A stretch of DNA of 64,000 nucleotides from CADCVW01 sp964251385. Its GTDB lineage: Bacteria > Pseudomonadota > Alphaproteobacteria > Sphingomonadales > Sphingomonadaceae. The position numbers were made by a program, and so were the translations under genes. Position 1 is the first letter of the stretch. Each line of letters starts with the position of its first letter. Shown in pieces: positions 41,709-50,587 of this stretch. The DNA is taken from assembly GCA_964251385.1 (NCBI GenBank), contig CAXUJK010000001.1:744001-808000 (forward strand). Direction: 5' to 3'. A model generated the notes under the pieces. The model saw nothing but the letters and a program-made list of their open reading frames with translations. It ran no database searches and was not told the DNA's origin.

Positions 41709-44006
41709 ATGTTGATCAAGGCGTTCCATCTGCTCGTTTCCAGCTGTTCCGCGACCGTGCTCGTCGCGGCGCTCGCGCAGCCTGCGCTTGCGCAGACGCC
41801 GCCGACCACCGGCTCCGGTACCAGCGCCACGTCGGCGCAATCCGCAAAGGAGGCGACCAGCGCCTCGCCCGACCGGCCCAGCCTCGCCGTTCCCGACGAC
41901 CGGCCTCCATCCAGCGAGGAAGTCGCCAACGAAGGCACGCAGCTCGAGGAAATCGTCATCACCGCGCAGAAGCGCGCGCAGAACCTGCAGGAAGTTCCCA
42001 TCTCGGTCGCCGCGATCAGCGGTGCTGAGCTGGAAACGCGCGGCATCGAGGCGGTGACCGACCTCGGCACGTCGGTGTCGGGCCTGGTCTTCCAGCGCGT
42101 CAACGGCATCGTGCTGCCGTTCCTCCGCGGCGTCGGCAACACGGGCAACGCGGCCGGCAACGAACCCAGCGTCGCGACCTATGTCGACGGCGTCTACTAT
42201 CCGCGCGTCGTGTCCTCCTTCTTCGAGTTGAAGAACCTCGAGCGCATCGAGGTTTTGAAGGGCCCTCAGGGCACGCTGTTCGGCCGCAATTCGACGGGCG
42301 GCGTCATCAACGTCATCACGCGCGATCCCTCGCAGGACACCGCGGTCTCCGCGAGCATCAGCTACGGCCGCTTTGACGCGATCCAGGGCGACGCCTACCT
42401 GACGACAGGCCTGACGGACGAGCTCGCCGTCGACTTCTCGTTCACGGGCAAGACCAGTGACGGGTTCGGCACCAACATCGCGACGGGCAACCGCTTCGGC
42501 TACGAGGACAGCATCCTGGTCCGCTCCAAGCTGCTCTGGACGCCGGGCGACGAGACGCGGATCATCCTGTCGGCGTTCTATTCGAACTCGAAGCAGAGCC
42601 ACCAGCGCGCGGCGTTCCCCGGCTTCATCAGCCGGTCCAACTTCTCGCCCGCGTTCGTGCTCGATTCGGACGACATCAGCTTCTACGACGGCACCGCGAG
42701 CGCAGACAACTTCAACAAGTTCGAGATCGCGGGCACGACGCTGCGCATCGAACAGGAGTTCGACTTCGCCGACGTCGCCAGCATCACCGCCTTCTCGCGG
42801 ACGGACGAGGATTCGATCTTCGACTTCGACTTCTTGCCGGCGCTCGACGGCGACGTGTTCGGCCGCGGCCGGACCAACGTCTTCTCGCAGGAGCTGCAGC
42901 TCACCAGCAAGCGCGGCTCCGCGTTCGACTGGATCCTGGGCGCATACTACTACCACAACAGGACCGGCTACGACGACCTGACCTTCATCGGCACCGCGTT
43001 CGGGCCCGGGCTGCGTGCCGACTCGCAGCAACGGAGCCAGTCGATCTCCGGCTTCGCCCAGGCAACGGTCGAGGTCGCGCCCCGGCTCAAGGTCACAGGC
43101 GGCGTCCGCTACACGCGCGACGAGCTCGAGGCCGAGGGCCTGTTCCAGCTTCTGAACGGGTTCGACCTCGGGCCGCCGCCTCCGGGCCGGGACACGATCG
43201 GCAAGTTCACGTTCAAGGCCGCGGTCGATTACCAGTTCACCGACGACATCCTGGGCTACGCGTCGTTCAGCCGCGGGTTCAAGTCGGGCAATTTCGGCTT
43301 GTTGACGTACAACCGCGCAACGCCGACCGAGCCCGAGGGCATCGACGCCTACGAGATCGGGCTCAAGACCGAGCTGTTCGACCGGCGCGTGCGCCTGAAC
43401 GGCGCTGCGTTCTACTACGAGATCTCCAATCCCCAGGTCGCTCTGATCGATCTGGAGACGAACACGATCTTCTTCTCCAACGGCGGCGGGTCGGAAGTGA
43501 AGGGCGCCGAGATCGAAGCCGAATTCGCGGTCGCGCGTGGGATCAGCGCGCGGGCAAGCGCCACGTATTTGGACTCGACCTACACCGACTATCCGAACGC
43601 CCCGTCGTCGATTCCCGACAACGTCAACGGCGGGTCGGTGCCGATTCCCGGCGGGATCGACGCCGAGGGCAACCGCACGCCGCTCGCCTCCAAGCTCACC
43701 TTCAACGTCGGCGCGGACTATACGCTGGAAACGGGCGCGGGCGACTTCACCGTCACCGCCGACTGGTACCACAATAGCGGCTACTTCTTCGAACCCGACA
43801 ATCTGCTGCGCCAGGGCGCGTACGATCTGGTCAACGCCCAGCTCCGCTGGAAGCCGAACAAGAATTACGCGGTCCGCATCTACGGCCGCAATCTGCTCGG
43901 CGAAAAGATCGTGGCGGGTGCCGCAAGCTATCAGGGACCGGTCGGCTTCGCCTACGTGCCCTCCCCGCCGCGCACCTACGGCGTTGCGATCGACTTCGAT
44001 TTCTGA
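41709..44006 (+). CDS. TonB-dependent outer-membrane receptor
   Basis: 765 residues. Signal peptide (HLLVSSCSATVLVAALAQPA, then LAQTPP), a low-complexity Ser/Thr linker, TonB-box-like LEEIVITAQKRAQ, plug domain with NLQEVPISVAAISGAELETR and IEVLKGPQGTLFGRNSTGGV, then a beta-barrel ending in Phe (GVAIDFDF). This is the sphingomonad-type receptor associated with uptake of bulky organic substrates. GGGGAG precedes the ATG. It is followed 19 bp later by a SnoaL-like gene, with which it is probably cotranscribed. Confidence 0.94.
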   Translation: MLIKAFHLLVSSCSATVLVAALAQPALAQTPPTTGSGTSATSAQSAKEATSASPDRPSLAVPDDRPPSSEEVANEGTQLEEIVITAQKRAQNLQEVPISVAAISGAELETRGIEAVTDLGTSVSGLVFQRVNGIVLPFLRGVGNTGNAAGNEPSVATYVDGVYYPRVVSSFFELKNLERIEVLKGPQGTLFGRNSTGGVINVITRDPSQDTAVSASISYGRFDAIQGDAYLTTGLTDELAVDFSFTGKTSDGFGTNIATGNRFGYEDSILVRSKLLWTPGDETRIILSAFYSNSKQSHQRAAFPGFISRSNFSPAFVLDSDDISFYDGTASADNFNKFEIAGTTLRIEQEFDFADVASITAFSRTDEDSIFDFDFLPALDGDVFGRGRTNVFSQELQLTSKRGSAFDWILGAYYYHNRTGYDDLTFIGTAFGPGLRADSQQRSQSISGFAQATVEVAPRLKVTGGVRYTRDELEAEGLFQLLNGFDLGPPPPGRDTIGKFTFKAAVDYQFTDDILGYASFSRGFKSGNFGLLTYNRATPTEPEGIDAYEIGLKTELFDRRVRLNGAAFYYEISNPQVALIDLETNTIFFSNGGGSEVKGAEIEAEFAVARGISARASATYLDSTYTDYPNAPSSIPDNVNGGSVPIPGGIDAEGNRTPLASKLTFNVGADYTLETGAGDFTVTADWYHNSGYFFEPDNLLRQGAYDLVNAQLRWKPNKNYAVRIYGRNLLGEKIVAGAASYQGPVGFAYVPSPPRTYGVAIDFDF

Positions 44007-44025
44007 TGCCGGGCGAAGCGCGCGC

Positions 44026-44472
44026 ATGAGCGTCGTCGAGCGGCTGGACGCAATCGAGCGGATTAAGGTGTTGAAGGCGCGCTACCTACGTCTGGTCGAT
44101 ACCAAGCAGTGGGACGGGTTCGAAGCGCTTTTCACCGCGGACGCGTCCCTGGAGATCGCCGAGGCGCGGCCGGAGCCTTTTACGCCGGTCGAACTCGCCG
44201 ACCTTCTACGCGCGCATTACGGGCGGTGCATCACGATCCATCACGGCCACACACCCGAGATCGACGTGCACGGGCCGGACAGCGCGAGCGGCATCTGGGC
44301 GATGGAGGATCAGCGCTTCTTCGACGCCGACGACCCGAGCGCGCCTTTCGCGTCGGCGCTCGGCGCGGGTCACTATCACGAAACCTACGCGCGCACGCCC
44401 GACGGCTGGAAGATCGCATCGCTCCAGCTCACCCGCCTGCGCCTGGACATCGTTCCGCTTCCTTCCAACTGA
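44026..44472 (+). CDS. SnoaL-like (NTF2-fold) protein
   Basis: 148 residues. It begins MSVVERLDAIERIKVLKARY, then LRLVDTKQWDGFEALFTADA, GHTPEIDVHGPDSASGIWAM, and ends with HYHETYARTPDGWKIASLQL. This is the SnoaL_4 pattern: a cone-shaped pocket used by dehydratases, ketosteroid-isomerase-like enzymes and dioxygenase small subunits. The catalytic role cannot be set by eye. It starts 19 bp after the receptor gene and converges with an SDR. Confidence 0.85.
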   Translation: MSVVERLDAIERIKVLKARYLRLVDTKQWDGFEALFTADASLEIAEARPEPFTPVELADLLRAHYGRCITIHHGHTPEIDVHGPDSASGIWAMEDQRFFDADDPSAPFASALGAGHYHETYARTPDGWKIASLQLTRLRLDIVPLPSN

Positions 44473-44476
44473 CGGC

Positions 44477-45253
44477 TCAAGTCATCGCGTAGCCGCCGTC
44501 GACGTGCATGCTTGTGCCGGTGACGAACGAAGCGGCGTCGGACAGCAGCCACAGCGCGGCGGCGGCGATCTCGCCCGGCTCGCCGACGCGGCCGTTCGGC
44601 TGCACTTCCGCCGCCCAGTCGTTCAATTCGGGCGTACGCGCGAAGCTTTCCTCCATCATCTTGGTGCGCGTCACGCCGGGCAGGACGGCGTTCACGCGAA
44701 TGCCTTGCCGGGCGTAGTCCAGCGCCACGGACTTGGTGAGCCCGATCACCGCGTGCTTGGTCGCGATGTAATCGACCGCGTTCGGGATCGCGAGCACGCC
44801 CGCGTTGGACGCGGTGTTGACGATCGAACCGCCGCCCGTGCGGAGCATCGCGGCGATCTCGTACTTGAGGCACCAGAACGTGCCCATCAAATTCGTGGAG
44901 ATCGCGCGCTCCATCGCCGCGTTCGGCATGTCGACCAGCGCGCTGGCGACGTCCGTGTGGCTGAAGCTCGGCCGGCCGGCATTGTTGAAGGCACCGTCGA
45001 GACGTCCGAACGCGTCGACGGCGGCGTCGACCAGTGCGCGAACCGCGGCTTCGTCGCCGATGTCGCAGCGCACGAACCGCGCCTGCCCGCCCGCCTCCGT
45101 GATCTTGGTCACGACGGATTGGCCCGCAGCCTCGTCGAGATCGGCGAGCGTCACGCGCGCACCCGCCGCCGCCGCCATCCGCGCGAACGCGGCACCGATT
45201 CCGGAGCCCGCGCCGGTGACGACGATGCTCTTGCCGTCCAGCGATGCGTTCAT
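44477..45253 (-). CDS. Short-chain dehydrogenase/reductase
   Basis: 258 residues. GKSIVVTGAGSGIGAAFARM, FNNAGRPSFSH, and the catalytic residues in IVNTASNAGVLAIPNAVDYI followed by ATKHAVIGLTKSVALDYARQ (Ser, Tyr, Lys). It ends in the usual HVDGGYAMT. The ATG overlaps the stop of the isocitrate-lyase-family gene (ATGA), so it is the last gene of the seven-gene operon beginning at 51568. It may oxidise or reduce the oxoacid or hydroxyacid handled by that operon. Confidence 0.9.
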   Translation of the reverse strand: MNASLDGKSIVVTGAGSGIGAAFARMAAAAGARVTLADLDEAAGQSVVTKITEAGGQARFVRCDIGDEAAVRALVDAAVDAFGRLDGAFNNAGRPSFSHTDVASALVDMPNAAMERAISTNLMGTFWCLKYEIAAMLRTGGGSIVNTASNAGVLAIPNAVDYIATKHAVIGLTKSVALDYARQGIRVNAVLPGVTRTKMMEESFARTPELNDWAAEVQPNGRVGEPGEIAAAALWLLSDAASFVTGTSMHVDGGYAMT

Positions 45254-46164
45254 GTCGGCAGGCTCCCCGAATAGCGTTGTTCGACCGCGACATAGTCGTC
45301 GAGCCGCGCCGCGCGCATCAGCGCGAGCGGATCGGCATACGGGCCGGGATTGGCGTCGACATAGCCATGGGCGCTGCCCGTTGTCGCGATCTCGGCAAAA
45401 AGCGCCGCCATCGCGTTGGCGGCGGCTCCGAGCGCGTCGGCGGAGTACATCATCAGCCGATAGCCGGTATCAGCGAAATCGTGATGCGTGTAGCCGCGCG
45501 GCGCGCCAGCCCCCATGCCCATCACCGGCCCCTCGATCGCGGCGACCAGCTTGCGATGCCAGTCCATCTGTTCGTCGGGTCCAAGCGCGAACAGCGACCC
45601 GCCGTCCACGTTCATGAGCACGGGCATCGCCATGTCGGCACCCGCGGCAAGGTACAGGTTGCAGCGTTCGACGAGCTCGTCGAACGAAATCGTGTCCGCG
45701 TCGCTGCGCGCAACGACGACGAAGTCGGGATCGGTGCGCGCGTCGAGCGCGGCCTTGACCCGGTCGATCGCTTCGGGGCGCGACACGACGGCACGGCCGG
45801 CGAGCAGCGGGCAGTGTTTTGGGAGCGACTGATCCTCGATGTGGACGCCCGCGACACCTGCCCGCTCCATTTCGCGGATGGTGCGCTGGACGTTGAGGAC
45901 GCCGCCGAAGCCGGTGTCGATATCGGCCATGACCGGCACATCGATGGCGGCCGTAATTCGGGCCGCATGTTGCGCAAGTTCGGCCATGGTCATCAAGCCC
46001 AGATCGGGCGCGGCGAGCTGCGATGCCTCGACGCCCAGCCCGGTCAGATGCACCGCCTGAAAACCGGCAAGCTGCGCCAGCCGCGCCGAGAGGGCGTCGA
46101 AGATCCCCGGCGCGACCACCATTTCTCCGCCGAGCAGTTCGCGCAGTCTTGTCGTCATCCGCAT
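45250..46164 (-). CDS. Isocitrate lyase/PEP mutase family lyase
   Basis: 304 residues with a PEP-mutase-type TIM barrel. MVVAPGIFDALSARLAQLAG, the metal site MADIDTGFGGVLNVQRTIRE, and the active-site loop HIEDQSLPKHCPLLAGR. This loop keeps the catalytic Cys but has CPL where PrpB and isocitrate lyase have CGH. Relatives include methylisocitrate lyase and 2,3-dimethylmalate lyase. Next to an aconitase-family hydratase, cleavage of a 2-hydroxy tricarboxylate or dicarboxylate to pyruvate plus an acid is likely. The start may instead be ATG 46158. Confidence 0.85.
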   Translation of the reverse strand: MRMTTRLRELLGGEMVVAPGIFDALSARLAQLAGFQAVHLTGLGVEASQLAAPDLGLMTMAELAQHAARITAAIDVPVMADIDTGFGGVLNVQRTIREMERAGVAGVHIEDQSLPKHCPLLAGRAVVSRPEAIDRVKAALDARTDPDFVVVARSDADTISFDELVERCNLYLAAGADMAMPVLMNVDGGSLFALGPDEQMDWHRKLVAAIEGPVMGMGAGAPRGYTHHDFADTGYRLMMYSADALGAAANAMAALFAEIATTGSAHGYVDANPGPYADPLALMRAARLDDYVAVEQRYSGSLPT

Positions 46165-46168
46165 CGGA

Positions 46169-46687
46169 TCAAGCCGCGATCGCGCCGACGCGGCGCAGCG
46201 CCCAGGGTTCGCTGCCGCCCGCGTCCAGGATGTCGAGGATCAGCGGCGCGACGGGCGGGAACGTCGCGCCGATGCCCGTCGTAAGGTTTCGGACCTCGCC
46301 CGTCGTGAGATCGGCGTGCAGCTCGTCGCCGTCCGAGACGATCGCGCCAATGCCCTTCATGGTCCACGCCGGCATGCCGAAGTCGATGCACGCGCGCTGG
46401 AAAAGCCCGCCGATGCCATCGACCAGAAAGGCTGCCACCCCCGCCGTCTTGCAGCCCATCACTGCGGCACCGTAATAATGCGCGTGCCCCGAGCCGAACC
46501 CTTCGCCCGCGACGAAGATGTCGCCGGGCAGGAGGCGTTCGGCCACGCCCGGCCGCGCATCCTCGAGAATATGCTTCGCGCACTCGGCCCACTGCCGGCT
46601 CATGCCCTGCTTGTCGTAACGCGCGGGGAGCAGGTCGGTCGCGCCGACATTTTCGCCGAGCTTCCACACGCGCCCGGTGCGGATCAC
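46169..46687 (-). CDS. Aconitase-family hydratase, small (swivel) subunit
   Basis: 172 residues. VWKLGENVGATDLLPARYD opens the swivel domain. GEGFGSGHAHYYGAAVMGC stands in the place of the GxNFGxGSSREHA substrate loop of LeuD; the replacement of SSRE by HAHYY indicates a substrate other than isopropylmalate. GTG 46687 overlaps the stop of the large subunit (GTGA). With the large subunit it forms a two-chain hydro-lyase like isopropylmalate or dimethylmaleate hydratase. Confidence 0.85.
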   Translation of the reverse strand: MIRTGRVWKLGENVGATDLLPARYDKQGMSRQWAECAKHILEDARPGVAERLLPGDIFVAGEGFGSGHAHYYGAAVMGCKTAGVAAFLVDGIGGLFQRACIDFGMPAWTMKGIGAIVSDGDELHADLTTGEVRNLTTGIGATFPPVAPLILDILDAGGSEPWALRRVGAIAA

Positions 46688-47973
46688 GACTGCAGCTCCG
46701 GCACCCGCGCCAAATACGGGGTCGGGTCAGCGATCCGGCCCTCGATCGCGGATGCCGCGACCACCGCCGCGTTCGCGAGAATAACTTCGGACTCCTGGCT
46801 GCCCATGCGACCGCGCAAGGTCTCAACCGACGTCGAGATGCAGCGCTCGCCGTCGCCGAGTTTCAGGGGTGACAGATTTCCGCTGTAGCAGCCGCCGCAC
46901 CCCGGTTGCGTCATCATCGCTCCCGCTTCGAGCAGGATCGCGGTGATGCCCGCCGCCGCCGCGTCGCGCGCGGTGTCGGCCGAAATTGGCGTGACGACGA
47001 GCCGGACGCCGGGATGGACCTTGCGGCCGCGCAGCACGTCGGCGGCGAGTGCGAGGTCGGACAGCCGCCCGCCCGAGCACGAGCCGATATTGGCCGCATC
47101 GACCGGCAGGCCGAGCACGGCGGCGACCGGGCGCACCAGTTCGATGTCGTGCGGGCCCGCGACGAGATACTCCATCTGCCCCAGATCGTAGCGCACCGTG
47201 TCGACATATTCGGCTTGCCGGTCGGCGGCGACGGGCTCGAACGGTTCGCGCGCGCGGCCGTCCAGGTAGGTCAGCAGCACCTCGTCGCAGGGGAAGACGA
47301 TCGTCAGCGCGCCGATCTGCACCGCGCCGTTCGCGATCGCCAGACGCACGTCCATCGGCAGCGTCGCGACGCCCGGCCCCGAAAACTCCAGCACCTTGCC
47401 GCTCGCACGCTCGCCCAGGTCGCGGATCAGGCGGTAGACGACGTCCTTGCCGCCCACCCCGCGCGGCAACTCGCCGGTCAACTCGACGCGGATCGCGTCG
47501 GGCACGATCATCCAGATGTCGCCCGTCAGGATGATCGGATCGACGCCGAACAAGGCGGGAAGCGCGAAGCAGTTGGCGGCACCCATCGTCGAACTCTGCG
47601 TGTCGGCCCCGACGCACACCGTGCCCGGCAGCGCCCAGCCGCGTTCGACGGGGATCTGGTGCGAGATGCCGTTGCGGCCGAGATCGTATACGTTCTCCGC
47701 TGGGATGCCCTGCGCGCGGGCGAAGGCGCGGATCTTCGGGTGTTCCTTGGCCGCCTGCTGCGGGAACCAGTCGGGCTGGAACATGTGGTCGAAGCAGAAG
47801 ATCATGCGGGTCGGATCCCACACCTTGAGGCCCTTTTCGACGAAGCTGTCGATGAAGGTCGTCCCGTCCAGGTTGGTCATCATGCTGATCTTGGCCAGCA
47901 CCGCGTCGCCCGGCGCGACGCTTGTCCTACCCGAGGCCCGGGCGAGCAGCTTGCACGTCATCGTCTGCGCCAT
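46684..47973 (-). CDS. Aconitase-family hydratase, large (Fe-S) subunit
   Basis: 429 residues. [4Fe-4S] ligands are visible as Cys in IGSCSGGRLSD and the pair in PGCGGCYSG. VCVGADTQSSTMGAANCFAL, IILTGDIWMIVPDAIRVEL and VRYDLGQMEYLV are typical of LeuC/dimethylmaleate hydratase large chains. The enzyme adds water to an unsaturated di- or tricarboxylate. AAGGAAAA precedes the ATG. Upstream, 28 bp separate it from the alpha/beta hydrolase gene; downstream it overlaps its small subunit. Substrate inferred only from the adjoining lyase. Confidence 0.88.
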   Translation of the reverse strand: MAQTMTCKLLARASGRTSVAPGDAVLAKISMMTNLDGTTFIDSFVEKGLKVWDPTRMIFCFDHMFQPDWFPQQAAKEHPKIRAFARAQGIPAENVYDLGRNGISHQIPVERGWALPGTVCVGADTQSSTMGAANCFALPALFGVDPIILTGDIWMIVPDAIRVELTGELPRGVGGKDVVYRLIRDLGERASGKVLEFSGPGVATLPMDVRLAIANGAVQIGALTIVFPCDEVLLTYLDGRAREPFEPVAADRQAEYVDTVRYDLGQMEYLVAGPHDIELVRPVAAVLGLPVDAANIGSCSGGRLSDLALAADVLRGRKVHPGVRLVVTPISADTARDAAAAGITAILLEAGAMMTQPGCGGCYSGNLSPLKLGDGERCISTSVETLRGRMGSQESEVILANAAVVAASAIEGRIADPTPYLARVPELQS

Positions 47974-48001
47974 CGTTTTTTCCTTCTGAGAAAAACCTGC
48001 T

Positions 48002-48841
48002 TCAAGCGGCGAGGAAGCGGATCAGCGCGTCGTTGACGCTATCCGACTTCTCGATCTGGGGACAGTGCCCCGCCTCGGGCACGACCACGACCTCGGCATT
48101 GGGGATCTGGCCGACCAACTCCTGCCACCAGCCGTCCGGCTTGATCTTGTCCTTCGCACCCGCGACGATCAGCGTCCGGGTCGCGATCCGGTCGTAGGCG
48201 ATCCCGGACGACGTGCGCGCCTCCTGCAGCGCCGCGGGTCGCCGGAAGCGGGCCGCGGCGACGGCTTCCCACGCGCCCGGGGCCAGGCTGGTCGCCCGCC
48301 GCCGTTCGACGTAGGCGTCGTCCCGTCCCCACGCCTCGCCGTGGAACAGCGCGGCGACGATCCTCCTCATGCCGTCGGTCGTCCCGTCATAGTCGACGAG
48401 CGCCTGAAAGTGCGGGCCGTCGGTGAGCGCCCCGCCGCCCGCGATGCTAACGATTTTCTCAGGGCTGAGCAGCGGTTCCCGCGAAGCGGCGTCGAACAGC
48501 AGGAGCATCCCGCCCATCGAATTGCCGATGCACGGCGCGCCGACCGCGTCCATGCTTTCAACGAAGCGCGCGAAGTGCCGAAGCCGGCGCATCCGACCGT
48601 CGATGAAATCGACGACTTTCGCGGAGCGCCCGAAGCCGAGCAGGTCGGGTGCCAGCACGCGATGGTGCCGGGCCAGAGCGGGGATCGTGTATTCCCAGCA
48701 CGCTTCGGCCTCGCCGCCGAACTCGCCGCCGTGCAGCAGCACGACCGGCGGGCCCGATCCCGCTTCCAGGAAACTGGTCTCCAGCCCGTCGACGAGGATC
48801 TCGCGCCGACGGACCGGCACCGACGCGTCAACGTGGTTCAT
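48002..48841 (-). CDS. Alpha/beta hydrolase, meta-cleavage-product hydrolase type
   Basis: 279 residues. VVLLHGGEFGGEAEACWEY (oxyanion region), LAPDLLGFGRSAKVVDF, nucleophile elbow CIGNSMGGMLLL (Ser), and the catalytic His in PEAGHCPQIEKSD. This is the MhpC/BphD-like layout and it resembles the hydrolase at 54268. It overlaps the flavoprotein gene upstream by 14 bp. With two such hydrolases present, one probably cleaves a C-C bond of a ring-fission product and the other a related ketone or ester. Confidence 0.87.
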   Translation of the reverse strand: MNHVDASVPVRRREILVDGLETSFLEAGSGPPVVLLHGGEFGGEAEACWEYTIPALARHHRVLAPDLLGFGRSAKVVDFIDGRMRRLRHFARFVESMDAVGAPCIGNSMGGMLLLFDAASREPLLSPEKIVSIAGGGALTDGPHFQALVDYDGTTDGMRRIVAALFHGEAWGRDDAYVERRRATSLAPGAWEAVAAARFRRPAALQEARTSSGIAYDRIATRTLIVAGAKDKIKPDGWWQELVGQIPNAEVVVVPEAGHCPQIEKSDSVNDALIRFLAA

Positions 48842-50585
48842 CGGCCGCCACCTTTTGCGTGCGAGCCGGTCGCGCGTCCCGCTCGCGGCCGGCTCCGCTC
48901 GCATGCAGCACCGCCAAGTACGCGAACGTGATCGCGGGACCGATGGTGATGCCGCCGCCCGGGTACGCGCCCGCCATGATCGAGTTGCGATCGTTTCCAC
49001 AGGCGTACAGGCCCTCGATCGGCTCTCCGTCTCCGTCGAGCACCTGCGAGTTTTCGTCCGCCGACAACCCGTGCGTCGTCCCGATGTCCCCTGCAAAAAC
49101 CCTGATCGCGTAGAACGGGCCGCGTTCGATCGGTCCGACGCACGGGTTCGGCTTGTGCGTCGCGTCGCCCAGATAGCGATTGTAGAGAGTCGATCCCTTG
49201 TCGAATTCCGGGTCCTCGCCCCGGATCGCGTCGCGATTGTAGCGGTCGATCGTCTCGCCCAGCGCGCCCGGCTCCACGCCGATCTTTTCAGCCAGCGCCG
49301 CGATCGTGCGCGCCTCGATCAGGTAGCCCGACCGGACCGCCTTGCGTCGCTCCCACGACAGCGGCGGAACCGCCCCGAACGCGTATTTGCGCACGAAGCC
49401 CGCGTCGCAGATCAGGTGCACAGGCTGCTGATCCTCGTTCCTCTGGCGTCCCAACATGGCGCGGACGAAGTCGTGGTAGTTCTCCGCTTCGTTGACGAAG
49501 CGCTCGCCGTACTTGTTGACGGCGATCAGCCCCGGCTTGGCGCGATCGGCCATGAGATGCGGGAACCGCGCGACCGAGCCGTCGCGGCGCGTCATCAGCG
49601 ACACCGGTGCCCAGAACGCGCCCTCGATATTGTCCCGGTCGAGGTTCGCGCCGTGCGCCATCGCGACCGAGATGCCGTCCCCTTTGCTGTCCGCACTCGT
49701 GGCGGAATAGCCCACGGGTGCGTCGGCGATGCGCTGACCCCGCAGCGTCTCCGCGCTCCAGGGGAAGCCGCCCGTGGCAAGGACCACCCCCTTGTCCGCC
49801 CGGATCGTCTGCCTGCGCCCGTTGCGCTCGACGACCACGCCCCGCACGGCCCCGTCCTCCGTCACCAAATCGACCATGGGAGCGTTGCGATAGACGGGAA
49901 TGCCGAGGTCCAGCACTGATTTGTACAGCCTCGCCACGAGCGCGTTGCCGCCGGTAAGCCGCGTTCCGCGCCCCAACTTGCGGTGGAACAAGCGGTCGCG
50001 CACGTCGCGCAGCATCAGCCCGCCCGCATGGACGGCCGAGCGCAGCGACCGGCGCGCGTTGAGCAGGTGGTACACGTCCATCAACTCGAGCATCTGCCGC
50101 CCGAACAGCGTGAACTCGGGCAGCGGCGCGCGGATGTCGCCGAAACGGTCGCCCAGCAGCCGCCCGTCGAACGTGATCGGCGTCATCGCCCGCCCCCGCT
50201 GCGACGCGCCAGCCGCGTCCGGGTAGTAGTCCGGCGAATTGATCGCGCGCACGTAGAAAAGCGGTCCGGTGACGTCCTCCAGATACGCGAACGCCTCCGC
50301 CCCGCGCCGCAGATACTGGCGGCGCGGCTCGCGTTCGTGGGGGCTGTCGATCGTGGTCTCCAGATACAGCTCGGCCAGCTCCAGGCTGTCCTCCACGCCG
50401 CTCGCGATGTTCTGTCGGCTGCCCGGCACCCAGACGACGCCGCCGGAATAGGATGACGTCCCCCCGATCAGGCCGGTCTTCTCGACGATCAACACGCGAA
50501 GGCCCTTGTCGTGCGCGACCACGGCGGCGGCCAGACCCGCTGCACCGGAGCCGGCGACGACGAGATCGAACGTCTCCTGCGACAC
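48828..50585 (-). CDS. FAD-binding dehydrogenase, 3-ketosteroid-1-dehydrogenase-like
   Basis: 585 residues. The FAD-binding start is TFDLVVAGSGAAGLAAAVVA, with VEKTGLIGGTSSYSGGVVWV. GVVLATGGFPWSAE lies mid-protein, and the carboxyl FAD contact is GLYACGNDRNSIMAGAYPGG then GITIGPAITFAY. This group introduces a C=C bond next to a carbonyl (steroid 1-dehydrogenase, fumarate-reductase relatives). GTG 50585 starts two residues before the flavin strand and lies 2 bp after the cyclase stop; the long frame beyond it belongs to no gene. Substrate not determinable. Confidence 0.9.
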   Translation of the reverse strand: MSQETFDLVVAGSGAAGLAAAVVAHDKGLRVLIVEKTGLIGGTSSYSGGVVWVPGSRQNIASGVEDSLELAELYLETTIDSPHEREPRRQYLRRGAEAFAYLEDVTGPLFYVRAINSPDYYPDAAGASQRGRAMTPITFDGRLLGDRFGDIRAPLPEFTLFGRQMLELMDVYHLLNARRSLRSAVHAGGLMLRDVRDRLFHRKLGRGTRLTGGNALVARLYKSVLDLGIPVYRNAPMVDLVTEDGAVRGVVVERNGRRQTIRADKGVVLATGGFPWSAETLRGQRIADAPVGYSATSADSKGDGISVAMAHGANLDRDNIEGAFWAPVSLMTRRDGSVARFPHLMADRAKPGLIAVNKYGERFVNEAENYHDFVRAMLGRQRNEDQQPVHLICDAGFVRKYAFGAVPPLSWERRKAVRSGYLIEARTIAALAEKIGVEPGALGETIDRYNRDAIRGEDPEFDKGSTLYNRYLGDATHKPNPCVGPIERGPFYAIRVFAGDIGTTHGLSADENSQVLDGDGEPIEGLYACGNDRNSIMAGAYPGGGITIGPAITFAYLAVLHASGAGRERDARPARTQKVAADEPR

Positions 50586-50587
50586 GC

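Noticed and set aside
41664..44027. 787-residue open frame opposite the second TonB receptor
   Set aside because: Low-complexity Arg/Ala/Val composition with no family motif; shadow of the receptor gene.
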